NCBI GenBank assembly: GCA_041749075.1
Contig: JBGTBY010000031.1
Span: 1-64,000, forward strand
Source of the DNA: CAMTWZ01 sp041749075
GTDB taxonomy: Bacteria > Bacteroidota > Rhodothermia > Balneolales > HLUCCA01
Direction: 5' to 3'
Length of the DNA stretch: 64,000 bases
The notes beneath the pieces are model-generated. The model did no database searches, was not told the DNA's origin, and was given only the letters and a program-made list of their open reading frames with translations. Made by a program: the position numbers and the translations under genes. Numbering within the stretch: position 1 is the first letter of the stretch; every line of letters begins with the position of its first letter. Of this stretch, positions 27,346 through 35,345 are shown one piece after another.

Positions 27346-30132
27346 ATGTCGTTCCAATTCATCACATCCCCCCGCACCCAAGACCTGGCTTTCGAGCTGG
27401 AAAATGGCGTAAAATCCGATCATCTGATCCTTGTCGGGTCGCAGTTGATGGAACGGATGTTGCGCCGCCGACTTCAGCAAGTACTTAAAGGTCCTGCCCC
27501 CGCCATTCGCGTGTTGGAAAACTGGCTCGAAGAGCAAGCCATGATTTGGGATGAGGGCGAACAGCGGATTGTGGTGAGTCCGAAAGAAGTGGAATTGTTG
27601 TTCGACTATTGGTTGGAACACCACGATACATCAGGCCTATCGTTACGGTTTCCGGACATGGTAGCCGCTCTCGCATTGTGGTTGGTTCAGATGGCTCGTG
27701 GCGGGCTCGATCCGCGTGAAATTGGCATCAGCGGCAGTCCGATTCTAAAGGTGATGGCAGATTTCTCGGGATGGATGTCGTCCAAATCCTATCGCATCCG
27801 CGAATCCTTGCCCGGCGCGGCGGACACATCCCGATACAAACGGGTGTGGCTGTACCAGGTGGATCATCTGTTTCCGGTGCAATTTCAAGCGCTCAGCCGG
27901 TTTCAGGAAAAACTCACAGTTTTGTTATGCACTCCGGAAACGGCGAGTCCGAACTATGTGTCATCTCATTTAAGGCACTGGAATCAGTCGCAGGCGACCC
28001 CAACCCCCGCCGCCCCGCCCAGAGTTCGAATGCAGTCGTTCCCCACGCCACACGACGAAGTGAGCGCCGTGATCGAACGACTCTTCGATGCTTTGGCTGC
28101 AGATCCAAGCTTCTCTCTGAGCGATGTCGTGGTTCTGGTGTCGGACTTGGCGCTGTATCGCCCCCACATCGAAACCCTGGGCCGTTTGTATTCCATGCCC
28201 GTGCAATGCTCTCAAGGCGATACACTGCGCTCGAACCCCATCCTGAACCGGTTCGCCAAATTGCTGCGTCTGCGGCTGAACGGATTTCACATGACCGACA
28301 TCATGGAAGTGTTTGGCGACAAACTCATTCTATTTCCCGGAGCGACATCCCGGGATGTTCGACACGTCTATCAAAATTGTGTGAAGCGGAACAAACAGAC
28401 ACTGCGAGATGCTGGACCGGATGTGTTGCCGGGTCTGACGGTCCTGTTCGGGAATGACAAGCCGCGTCCGTTATCGAAATGGTGTGTCGCGCAGATCGAT
28501 TTGCTAGGTCGATTCAAGACCGAAGCCGATAAGGAAACCCGGACGCGGAAAGAACAATTCGTGGAACTGGTAAAGGAGTTCGGTGCGACCTATGAAAAGC
28601 TAGGATTGGACCCCATGCTTTCCGAATCGGCCTTTTTTCATGCGTTTGATGCCTTTTTGAGCGGAAAGCCGGAACGGACAGAAGACAAGCCGGGTGCGCT
28701 GCTTTTCACCGAAATCCATCACTTTCCGGATGTGCATGGAAAGTTGGCGATCGTGATTGGCCTGACCGACAAACTCCACCCCGGCCGCGCCGAACATCCT
28801 ATCCTCATGCGGTTAGGAGCCGAGTTGGGCAAGCTCGTGGAAGATCACACACCCGATCCCTTCCTCGAAGCCCGGCATCACCTCGAACGCATTTTTCAAT
28901 CGGCAAAAGACATCTGGATGAGTTACCCCGAATCCATCAACGATGCCAAAACCACACCCGGCATGTTATGGACCGACGCCGCGTCCCGTTTCCCTAGCTC
29001 CATTCCCTGGCCGGCCGCGTCGGGCAAGGTCTGGGACCTCACCTCCGCCCGAGTCCTTAGCGGTGATCCGTTGGCCCAGCTTCTCGCGATCATCGGCGCC
29101 GAGCGGCGCATGGCTGAGCCGCTTGGCGTCTACGACGGAATCCTGTCCACTCCGTATGTGAAAGCCCTCGCTTGGAACCGCATCACCGTCGACGGCGTGC
29201 TACCATTATCCAATTCCCGCCTCGACACCTATTCATCCTCTCCCTTCGATTTCCTGTTCCACTATGTGTTGCGGATCGGCGAAGACGAACGCTTCCGAGA
29301 CGATGCCGATGTCCGCGTGAAAGGCACGGTTCTGCATCAGATCTTGCAAGAATTTCATTCATTGGGCATCTGGCCGGATGAATCCCGATTCGATGAGGCC
29401 CTTCGTGCGATTCGCACCATCGCCGATCGTGTAATGGACCAACATGCGGATGATCTCGGCTCGCCAGATTCTCCGTTTCCAAGCATGTTCTGTCGACAAG
29501 TGATGGCGCTGCTTCCATGGATCCTGAAAGGGGAGACCGAACGAATGCCGGTTATCGCACTCGACGGCTTCCGCCCGAAACATCTCGAAATGAAATGGGA
29601 AGAGGATTGCGAGATCGCTGGCACGCCCGTCCGATTTAATGGCATCATCGATCGGGTGGATGTCGCCGAGAATAGTGAGGAAGCCCTCATCATCGATTAC
29701 AAAACCGGAAGCTCAAAACAACCCGACAGCAAGGATATCGAAGCGGGTCAGGCGTTTCAGATGGCGTTGTATTGGTGGATTTTGAGAGAACGAGGACTGC
29801 GTCCAATCGCATCCGCCTATTGGAAACTTCCAATCCATAAAGGTCGCGCGGGTATGGAATGGCAAGAGGTTTTGCTAGCGGAAGAAAAATGCTCGAACAC
29901 GAGAAGACGGAAGAGTATCCGTCCGTTGGATGAGAACGACGAGATCGTGGACCGTGTGATTGATGAGCATATTCCGCAAATCATCCTCGGAATTCGAAAC
30001 GGTCATTTTCCGCTTCCGATACAAAGAGAGACCTATCCGAGTCCATATGTCATCGCTCGTCGTTGGAACGAAGCGGTTCAGGTTGCACGAGGTGCCGAAA
30101 GCACAGATGAGGAGGATTCTGATGATGAATGA
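27346..30132 (+). CDS. addB: AddB-like PD-(D/E)XK nuclease/inactive helicase subunit
   Basis: A 928-residue protein. The N-terminal two thirds look like a superfamily 1 helicase that has lost its Walker A loop (no GxGKT is seen). The C-terminal nuclease contains VKGTVLHQILQEFH (motif with the metal His), a GIIDRVD strand, LIIDYKTG near residue 783 (Asp and Lys of PD-(D/E)XK) and GQAFQMALYWW. The iron-sulfur cysteines found around the AddB nuclease (CPYRFF-type start) are not visible: the matching site reads SSSPFDFLFHY. With the downstream AddA-like gene it should form a double-strand-break resection enzyme. The order addB-addA and their overlap support this. Confidence 0.8.
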   Translation: MSFQFITSPRTQDLAFELENGVKSDHLILVGSQLMERMLRRRLQQVLKGPAPAIRVLENWLEEQAMIWDEGEQRIVVSPKEVELLFDYWLEHHDTSGLSLRFPDMVAALALWLVQMARGGLDPREIGISGSPILKVMADFSGWMSSKSYRIRESLPGAADTSRYKRVWLYQVDHLFPVQFQALSRFQEKLTVLLCTPETASPNYVSSHLRHWNQSQATPTPAAPPRVRMQSFPTPHDEVSAVIERLFDALAADPSFSLSDVVVLVSDLALYRPHIETLGRLYSMPVQCSQGDTLRSNPILNRFAKLLRLRLNGFHMTDIMEVFGDKLILFPGATSRDVRHVYQNCVKRNKQTLRDAGPDVLPGLTVLFGNDKPRPLSKWCVAQIDLLGRFKTEADKETRTRKEQFVELVKEFGATYEKLGLDPMLSESAFFHAFDAFLSGKPERTEDKPGALLFTEIHHFPDVHGKLAIVIGLTDKLHPGRAEHPILMRLGAELGKLVEDHTPDPFLEARHHLERIFQSAKDIWMSYPESINDAKTTPGMLWTDAASRFPSSIPWPAASGKVWDLTSARVLSGDPLAQLLAIIGAERRMAEPLGVYDGILSTPYVKALAWNRITVDGVLPLSNSRLDTYSSSPFDFLFHYVLRIGEDERFRDDADVRVKGTVLHQILQEFHSLGIWPDESRFDEALRAIRTIADRVMDQHADDLGSPDSPFPSMFCRQVMALLPWILKGETERMPVIALDGFRPKHLEMKWEEDCEIAGTPVRFNGIIDRVDVAENSEEALIIDYKTGSSKQPDSKDIEAGQAFQMALYWWILRERGLRPIASAYWKLPIHKGRAGMEWQEVLLAEEKCSNTRRRKSIRPLDENDEIVDRVIDEHIPQIILGIRNGHFPLPIQRETYPSPYVIARRWNEAVQVARGAESTDEEDSDDE
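30109..30115 (+). promoter_or_regulatory. Strong Shine-Dalgarno site for addA inside the addB 3' end
   Basis: GAGGAGG ends 6 nt before the ATG at 30122 (9 nt before the one at 30125). Strong sites like this are rare among the genes of this window. It decides the addA start and shows that addA is re-initiated at the addB stop. Confidence 0.75.
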
Positions 30133-33100
30133 TCTCCTCAGTACGAAGGGACCGATTCTGATCCGCGCATCCGCCGGAACCGGAAAAACCTACACCCTCA
30201 CTCAGAAAGTGATCCATCTGATCGTGAATGAGCAAATGGATGTGGACCAGATTCTTGCCGTGACCTTCACGGAATTCGCATCCGCCGAAATGCGGGATCG
30301 GATTTATTCAGCCATCAATGATGCCTTGAAATCAGAATCGGATCCTCGGAAAGTGGCACACCTCGAACGTCAGCGTGTGCGATTCTATCGGAATCAGATT
30401 TCCACGTTTCATGGATTCTGCATGAATCTGATCCAGAGCTATCCGGACGTGGCCGGACTGGAAACCGAAATTCGGGTGATGGATGCATTTGAGGAGGCGC
30501 AGTTCAACCAGCAGCTCCGCACGAAATTCTATCAATCGCATAAAGCGCATGCGCCATTGGTGAGGGTGCTGATGCGGTACGGTCAGCGCGAAGTGGAACA
30601 GTTGTGCGAGCAACTGGGGGATGTGTCCGAAGCGCGGCTCCGGGAGATGAATGGGATCACGGCCGACGTTTGGCTCAAGATGATGCGGACGCTGCATACC
30701 GAGATGATTACGAATCGGAATAAGGCCTATGCGAGGTTGAAGGAGTTCGTAGCGGATCACCCCGGACTGATGAGCGTTTTGCTTCCTGATGAGTTTCCAT
30801 TGAATGTTGACGCCTACTTCACGCTGAAAGGGGGCTTGAACAAGACCAAAACCTTGGCGAAATCCGCCGATGCCGAGTTGAAAGAAGAAGCCGTCCGCCT
30901 TTCCACGGAGATGAACGCCACACGCAATCAGATCCTGAATCTGGGCGATTGGCTGATGTGTGATGAAGCCGAACTCATCCGCGACCTGAACAATCCCGAG
31001 ACCCAATCCCTTGCTGCCGACACGATTTCCTACCACGCGATGCGGGACCTGTGTGATGTGGTTCTGCGCTGGCGCCGGTTTTTCCGTGATGAACGCATCC
31101 GTACAGGAAAACTCATCTTCGATGATTTGATTCACATCGCTCGAACGATGATCCAGGAACATCCGGACTGGGTGGGGCAGATCCGATCGAAGTACCGATA
31201 TATCGTTGTGGATGAATTTCAGGATACGGATGCGGCCCAATGGGATATTCTGTCCGCGATCATGAGTGGTCCTACGGCAGATATCCTACTTGTGGGCGAT
31301 GTGAAGCAATCCATTTATGAGTTCCGTGGTGGGAATGTGTCGGTGATGCAGCAAGTGGCGAGAGATCTGGCTCATACCGAGTTCAATCTCACGTATTCTT
31401 GGCGTAGCGCGAGAGAACTTGTGGTGGGACTGAACCGGATATTCAGGCAAGTGTTGCCGGCAGAAACTGAGAAATTGTATGAAGCGGTCGCACAGGATTT
31501 GGATCATCCTGGTGATGACAAGAATGCGAACCAAAGTATTGGCAGCCTGGCGCAGTATCAATTACCCGACCAACTAAATGATAAGGGCAAGCGTGTCGCC
31601 TGGAAAGCCGCTGCCCGATCGGATGCCGAAGCACGGAGTCTCGCACATTTTTTAAGCAACATTCGTGATGGCGGGAAGCCGGAGTATGAGGATATCCGCC
31701 AAAAAATGATAGCTGGCGAGAAAGCAGTAGGGATACTACTGCCAAGCCGAAAAGACCAATGGAAATTTGAGCAATGTTTGCGAGATGCGGGCTTGCCATA
31801 TTCTTCGTTTTCCGGCGTGCAGTTTTATGAAACTCAGATCGTGTGGGACGCCCTTGCCCTCATCCGCTTTCTAGCCGATGCCTATCAGGATTTGGCCTGT
31901 GCCGCGGTGTTCCGGTCGCCGTTCGTCGGCTTTTCGGATGAGGCCTTGGTATTGATGCGGGATGTTGGCGCGGCATCCAGATTGTACAATGCCGTTCGCG
32001 ATTGGCGCGAAACGCCGCACCTTCATCTGAGCCCGGCCGACCAATTGGTGCTCACCCATGCCGTACCGTGGCTCGAGGCGCTGCGTCGGAAGGTGAAGAC
32101 CGATCGTTTGTCGGATATCCTGACCGAAGCGTTTTTCACCAGGCCGTATTTGGTTGCGGTGCTTGATAGGGATCAATCGGTGGCGAACATCCACAAGCTG
32201 ATTCGGATCGTGCGGGATTTGGAGCGGCAAGGCACCGGAAGTCTGATCGACGTGGAGCAGTTCCTCACGCGGCAGATCGAGGATGAGGTTCGTGAGCAGG
32301 AAGGGGTTGTGGCGGATGGGGGCTCGATCCAGTTCATGACCATTCATGGCTCAAAAGGATTGGAGTTTCCGATGGTGATCTTGCCTGGATTGGGATCGGG
32401 CAAAGGCGGAGATCGTGGCGTGGCGGTCCGTTCACCTCGCGATTTGCCAGAGTATCGCACATGGGTGGTACCCAAGGGACTGAATAGCGAAGTAGTCGAC
32501 GAGTACAAAGGCGCGCTGTATCATCATGTCCGCCAACAAGTGAAGCGTCGCGAAGACGCCGAGCAAAAACGACTTTTCTATGTGGCTTGCACCCGAGCAG
32601 AGAACCATCTCGTTTTTTGGGGCTCCGAATCGGTCGAGAAAAAAGGCAGTCTCGGACGACTCTTACCCGAACATCTTCCCTTCGAGCCGATCATGATTTC
32701 ATTTGAGTGGCTGGACGCACCGTGCATTCGCCGCGTCGAGACACAAATCCCATCCATAGGGGATCGCGAAACCATCCAAGAACGGCTCATTGCGTCGAAC
32801 CGAGAAGTGATGCGACCTTCGCAGGTGGAGTCGGAGGATAAAACGACGACTCGAGCCGCATCCCAGTGGAGGTCGGTGGAAGCGAGCTCCGCAGGAGACG
32901 TGATTCACAAGGTATTGGAACACTTGGATTGGTCCTCGAGTCCTCGCCAACTCATCGTAGGTCTGGTTACGCGGTGCTGGCCCTCATCCGACCCGCATCC
33001 GGAGGATGTCGAACGGGCGGCGGATCATGTGGAACGAAGCATCCGGGCCTTGCGTGAGCGGTTTCCGGACGCGAAACAATCGCGGCGCGAAGTGGCGTTC

Positions 33101-33349
33101 GAGGCCGATGTGCCCGATGAGGGATGGATGAAAGGCGTGATCGATCTGTTGATCCAGGACGCGGCCGGCGATTGGCATGTGGTCGATTACAAAACCGGCG
33201 ATGCCGAGGCGCAGTTGGAGGTATATGCGCGGCAGTTGCAGTTGTATGGAAAAGCCTTGGAGGCGATCAGCGGAGGCGGCATCCGCATCAAAAAAGAGAA
33301 GTTGCTGCTTCTGACTACGGAGACGGGGATTTTTTTACCGGTAGTTTAA
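30122..33349 (+). CDS. addA: AddA-like UvrD/RecB-family helicase-nuclease
   Basis: A 1075-residue helicase. Walker A is ASAGTGKT (17-23), motif Ia FTEFASAEMRDRI, Walker B VVDEFQDTDAAQW (about 361-373), motif III LLVGDVKQSIYEFRG, motif V-like FMTIHGSKGLEFP, and motif VI LFYVACTRAENHL. A C-terminal PD-(D/E)XK nuclease has GVIDLLIQD and VVDYKTGDAE (near residue 1019), then QLQLYGKAL. This is the AddA/RecB layout for 3'-5' unwinding and resection of broken DNA ends, feeding RecA. In-frame codons upstream to 29960 are rejected because they lie inside addB and the Shine-Dalgarno site fits 30122. The overlap with addB is 11 nt. Confidence 0.9.
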   Translation: MMNDLLSTKGPILIRASAGTGKTYTLTQKVIHLIVNEQMDVDQILAVTFTEFASAEMRDRIYSAINDALKSESDPRKVAHLERQRVRFYRNQISTFHGFCMNLIQSYPDVAGLETEIRVMDAFEEAQFNQQLRTKFYQSHKAHAPLVRVLMRYGQREVEQLCEQLGDVSEARLREMNGITADVWLKMMRTLHTEMITNRNKAYARLKEFVADHPGLMSVLLPDEFPLNVDAYFTLKGGLNKTKTLAKSADAELKEEAVRLSTEMNATRNQILNLGDWLMCDEAELIRDLNNPETQSLAADTISYHAMRDLCDVVLRWRRFFRDERIRTGKLIFDDLIHIARTMIQEHPDWVGQIRSKYRYIVVDEFQDTDAAQWDILSAIMSGPTADILLVGDVKQSIYEFRGGNVSVMQQVARDLAHTEFNLTYSWRSARELVVGLNRIFRQVLPAETEKLYEAVAQDLDHPGDDKNANQSIGSLAQYQLPDQLNDKGKRVAWKAAARSDAEARSLAHFLSNIRDGGKPEYEDIRQKMIAGEKAVGILLPSRKDQWKFEQCLRDAGLPYSSFSGVQFYETQIVWDALALIRFLADAYQDLACAAVFRSPFVGFSDEALVLMRDVGAASRLYNAVRDWRETPHLHLSPADQLVLTHAVPWLEALRRKVKTDRLSDILTEAFFTRPYLVAVLDRDQSVANIHKLIRIVRDLERQGTGSLIDVEQFLTRQIEDEVREQEGVVADGGSIQFMTIHGSKGLEFPMVILPGLGSGKGGDRGVAVRSPRDLPEYRTWVVPKGLNSEVVDEYKGALYHHVRQQVKRREDAEQKRLFYVACTRAENHLVFWGSESVEKKGSLGRLLPEHLPFEPIMISFEWLDAPCIRRVETQIPSIGDRETIQERLIASNREVMRPSQVESEDKTTTRAASQWRSVEASSAGDVIHKVLEHLDWSSSPRQLIVGLVTRCWPSSDPHPEDVERAADHVERSIRALRERFPDAKQSRREVAFEADVPDEGWMKGVIDLLIQDAAGDWHVVDYKTGDAEAQLEVYARQLQLYGKALEAISGGGIRIKKEKLLLLTTETGIFLPVV

Positions 33350-33438
33350 GTGTGGATAGATGTGGTTTGGGATTAATTCAAGACAACCATCTCACTTAGC
33401 CACCCTTAGCCTCCCAGTTAAATCTTCTTCTTAAATCG

Positions 33439-34479
33439 TTATTCCAAAGTATAGTTTGTTCCCGGCCCAACACCATGCTTCATAAGTAGATTCTTTTCCA
33501 CCAACTCAGACAACAATCGTTTGACGGAAGGACTTGGAATGTTCAGTTGGGCACTGATTTCCCCAGACTTGCAACTTGGATGGCTTTCCACAAATAGGAG
33601 AATCGCTGTATGTCTCGGAGACATTGACGCATCGGCCTCCTGCAATGAAATCTTCCGCATCAATTGTTCTTGGATGTTTCCCAGCGCATCGAAAAAAAAC
33701 ACGATCCAATCGGTGATGTCTTCATGTGGCCTATTGGCTTGAGAACGTCTTAGTACTCGGTAGTACTCGGTTTTGCGACTCTCGATTTCATGCTCAAAAC
33801 TCACATACTCGATCCAACCGTACCCATGTTTGAGCAAGAGCAACGTTGTTAATAGGCGACTCAATCTTCCATTCCCATCCTGAAACGGATGTATGGTTAC
33901 AAATTCATAGCAAAAGAGAGCGCATTTGACCAAAGGATGTGTTTGGTCATCACGATGATACCAATCCAATAATCCTTGCATCGCTTCTTGGGTAGGGAAC
34001 CCTGGATCGGTTGTTTGAAAGATGATTTGCCGATTTCCGTCGGGCATTCTGGCTTCGACCGCATTGCTCTGCTGTTTGTAGTCTCCCCTATGCCAATCAT
34101 CTTTTCTGCTATGTTTGAGAAGTACCTGATGCAAATATTTCAGGTTGTTTTCAGAGAGTTCGATATCCATTCCGCTCTCTGAAATCAAATCCAATGCGTC
34201 AAAATATCCTACCACTTCCTGAGAGTCTCGGTCCTCTAATTTTGAAATATCGATTTGGCTCAGGAGAGACTCCACATCGGCATCACTTAGTTGAGAGCCT
34301 TCAATCCGAGTCGATGCCCCGACACTTCGCACGGTAGCAATGGATTTCAATTGCCTAAGTTGGTGACCTTCTTTTTTTAAGATGGATGACCAAGTCGCAT
34401 CAAAACGGTCTATCTGACTGATGAGGCGAATCAGCCCCCAGTTCAGATTCATCGTCATATTGTAGACCGTCGTTTGCAT
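33439..34479 (-). CDS. Fic-domain AMP-transferase with N-terminal inhibitory motif and C-terminal winged helix
   Basis: A 346-residue Fic protein. The catalytic loop is HPFQDGNGRLSR (197-208), the full HPFx[D/E]GNGRxxR consensus with nucleophile-activating His197. An inhibitory helix of the [S/T]xxxE[G/N] type is at 56-61 (STRIEG), so this is a class II, self-inhibited Fic enzyme that transfers AMP to target hydroxyls. The C-terminal ~65 residues (SGEISAQLN...SPSVKRLLSEL) form a winged helix-turn-helix. The start at 34479 is taken, with ATGs at 34458 and 34452 possible; relatives often begin near MNxNWxLI, which fits 34452. The gene is AT-richer than its neighbours and lies in an islet with hicAB. 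The target is unknown. Confidence 0.9.
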   Translation of the reverse strand: MQTTVYNMTMNLNWGLIRLISQIDRFDATWSSILKKEGHQLRQLKSIATVRSVGASTRIEGSQLSDADVESLLSQIDISKLEDRDSQEVVGYFDALDLISESGMDIELSENNLKYLHQVLLKHSRKDDWHRGDYKQQSNAVEARMPDGNRQIIFQTTDPGFPTQEAMQGLLDWYHRDDQTHPLVKCALFCYEFVTIHPFQDGNGRLSRLLTTLLLLKHGYGWIEYVSFEHEIESRKTEYYRVLRRSQANRPHEDITDWIVFFFDALGNIQEQLMRKISLQEADASMSPRHTAILLFVESHPSCKSGEISAQLNIPSPSVKRLLSELVEKNLLMKHGVGPGTNYTLE

Positions 34480-34494
34480 ATATCGCCCTACTGG

Positions 34495-34533
34495 TGATAC
34501 GATATGATACGAAAATATACGATAATGATACGA
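34495..34533. repeat. Helically phased TGATACGA repeats in the fic promoter
   Basis: TGATACGA occurs at 34495-34502, 34505-34512 and 34526-34533, with a variant ATATACGA at 34515-34522. The spacing is 10, 10 and 11 bp, which puts all copies on one DNA face. The array ends 16 nt upstream of the longest fic start. This suits a cooperative DNA-binding protein, possibly the Fic winged helix itself. Confidence 0.6.
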
Positions 34534-34563
34534 TTACAAGGTGTTGTTTACCTAAGTCGGACG

Positions 34564-34598
34564 TATAAGGGTAAAAACACGAGAATTTTACTCTTATA
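34564..34598. repeat. Near-perfect 13-bp inverted repeat after hicB
   Basis: TATAAGGGTAAAA (34564-34576) and TTTTACTCTTATA (34586-34598) pair at 12 of 13 positions around a 9-nt loop. It lies 32 nt past the hicB stop. No clear T-run follows in the direction of hicB transcription, so it may be a weak terminator or an operator. The remaining bases of 34480-34629 show nothing else. Confidence 0.5.
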
Positions 34599-34629
34599 AT
34601 ATCCCGCCGCAAATACGGCCACGATGATA

Positions 34630-34950
34630 TCAATCAGCCAGCGTGAGCTTATCTGTGATATACTCATTGAGGCTTTTGCCTTCTTTCCGGGCATTCAGAT
34701 AGGCTTGGCGATGAATCTCGGTTGGCAAACGCAGCATGAATCGACCTGAAAACGGCTTATCCGGATCTTCCCCGCGCGACGCACAGAAGTCGAGATAATC
34801 GTCGATGGAGTCTTGAAAAGCTTGGGTTAATTCATCCACACTTTTCCCTTGAAACGTGATCACATCACGCAGATCAAGTATCTCGCCGTGAAACAACCCG
34901 GCTTCTTCATCAAACTCAACCCGACCGTGATATCCTTTGTAGTGTAACAT
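34630..34950 (-). CDS. hicB: HicB-family antitoxin
   Basis: A 106-residue antitoxin. The N-terminal partial RNase H-like domain (1-58) begins with LHYKGYHGRVEFDEEAGLF and GEILDLRDVITFQG, followed by the helix DELTQAFQDSIDDYLDFC. The C-terminal part (70-105, FMLRLPTEIHRQAYL...LNEYITDKL) is a ribbon-helix-helix-type DNA-binding segment. HicB binds HicA, blocks its RNase activity and represses the operon. It starts 2 nt after the hicA stop, in the toxin-first order usual for hicAB. Confidence 0.92.
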   Translation of the reverse strand: MLHYKGYHGRVEFDEEAGLFHGEILDLRDVITFQGKSVDELTQAFQDSIDDYLDFCASRGEDPDKPFSGRFMLRLPTEIHRQAYLNARKEGKSLNEYITDKLTLAD

Positions 34951-34952
34951 GG

Positions 34953-35231
34953 TTATTCTGATTTATAGTCCATTGGATCAATGCCGGCTTCTTGTAGAAA
35001 CCGTCGCATGGATTTTAAAGCGCCTTTGTCCGTCTCTTTTTGAGGGTGAGGTCTGTGGAAAACAGCTCGCACGTCGTTGAGCACAATGCGTATCCGTGAG
35101 CCACGACCTTCACTAAGTTCCCCACCTAACGCCACCAACAACGATTCAATCTTGCTCCATTCGACATCGGAACGGACTGGATTATCGAAAATCGTGATCA
35201 AGGTTTTCTGATGTTTCGAACTTAATGGCAT
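34953..35231 (-). CDS. hicA: HicA-family mRNA interferase toxin with Arg at the usual His position
   Basis: A 92-residue toxin-family protein of double-stranded-RNA-binding-like fold, longer than classic ~60-residue HicA. The core GRGSRIRIVLNDVRAVFHRP aligns with the HicA GSHxxY block, but the catalytic His of the classic form is Arg46 here. A second conserved block, FHRPHPQKETDKGALKSMRRFL, has His59 and His62 and the Gly-Ala helix that follows. This variant is common in chromosomal hicAB pairs. Whether it cleaves mRNA with His59/His62 instead is unknown. It precedes hicB by 2 nt; the start is the ATG at 35231 just downstream of a promoter-like sequence. Confidence 0.88.
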   Translation of the reverse strand: MPLSSKHQKTLITIFDNPVRSDVEWSKIESLLVALGGELSEGRGSRIRIVLNDVRAVFHRPHPQKETDKGALKSMRRFLQEAGIDPMDYKSE

Positions 35232-35232
35232 G

Positions 35233-35266
35233 GTGTCATTTTACGACACTATTATGTGATTTGCAA
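35233..35266 (-). promoter_or_regulatory. Candidate hicA promoter with overlapping 5-bp palindrome
   Basis: On the minus strand, TTGCAA (35261-35266), a 17-nt spacer and TAAAAT (35238-35243) resemble a -35/-10 pair. The arms GTGTC (35233-35237) and GACAC (35245-35249) flank the -10 box, so a repressor bound there would block it. The -10 is only 7 nt from the hicA ATG, which implies a leaderless transcript. The rest of the 35232-35345 gap has no other clear signal. Confidence 0.4.
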
Positions 35267-35345
35267 GTTATCCCCCCAAGCAACTTTTTGCAAACTCCTG
35301 CGCCAAGCCTCACTAACTTCCCCACTTCACCTAGTCATGGATTTT

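Noticed and set aside
29960..30121. Extended N-terminus of addA
   Set aside because: It lies inside addB, and the Shine-Dalgarno site at 30109-30115 points to 30122.
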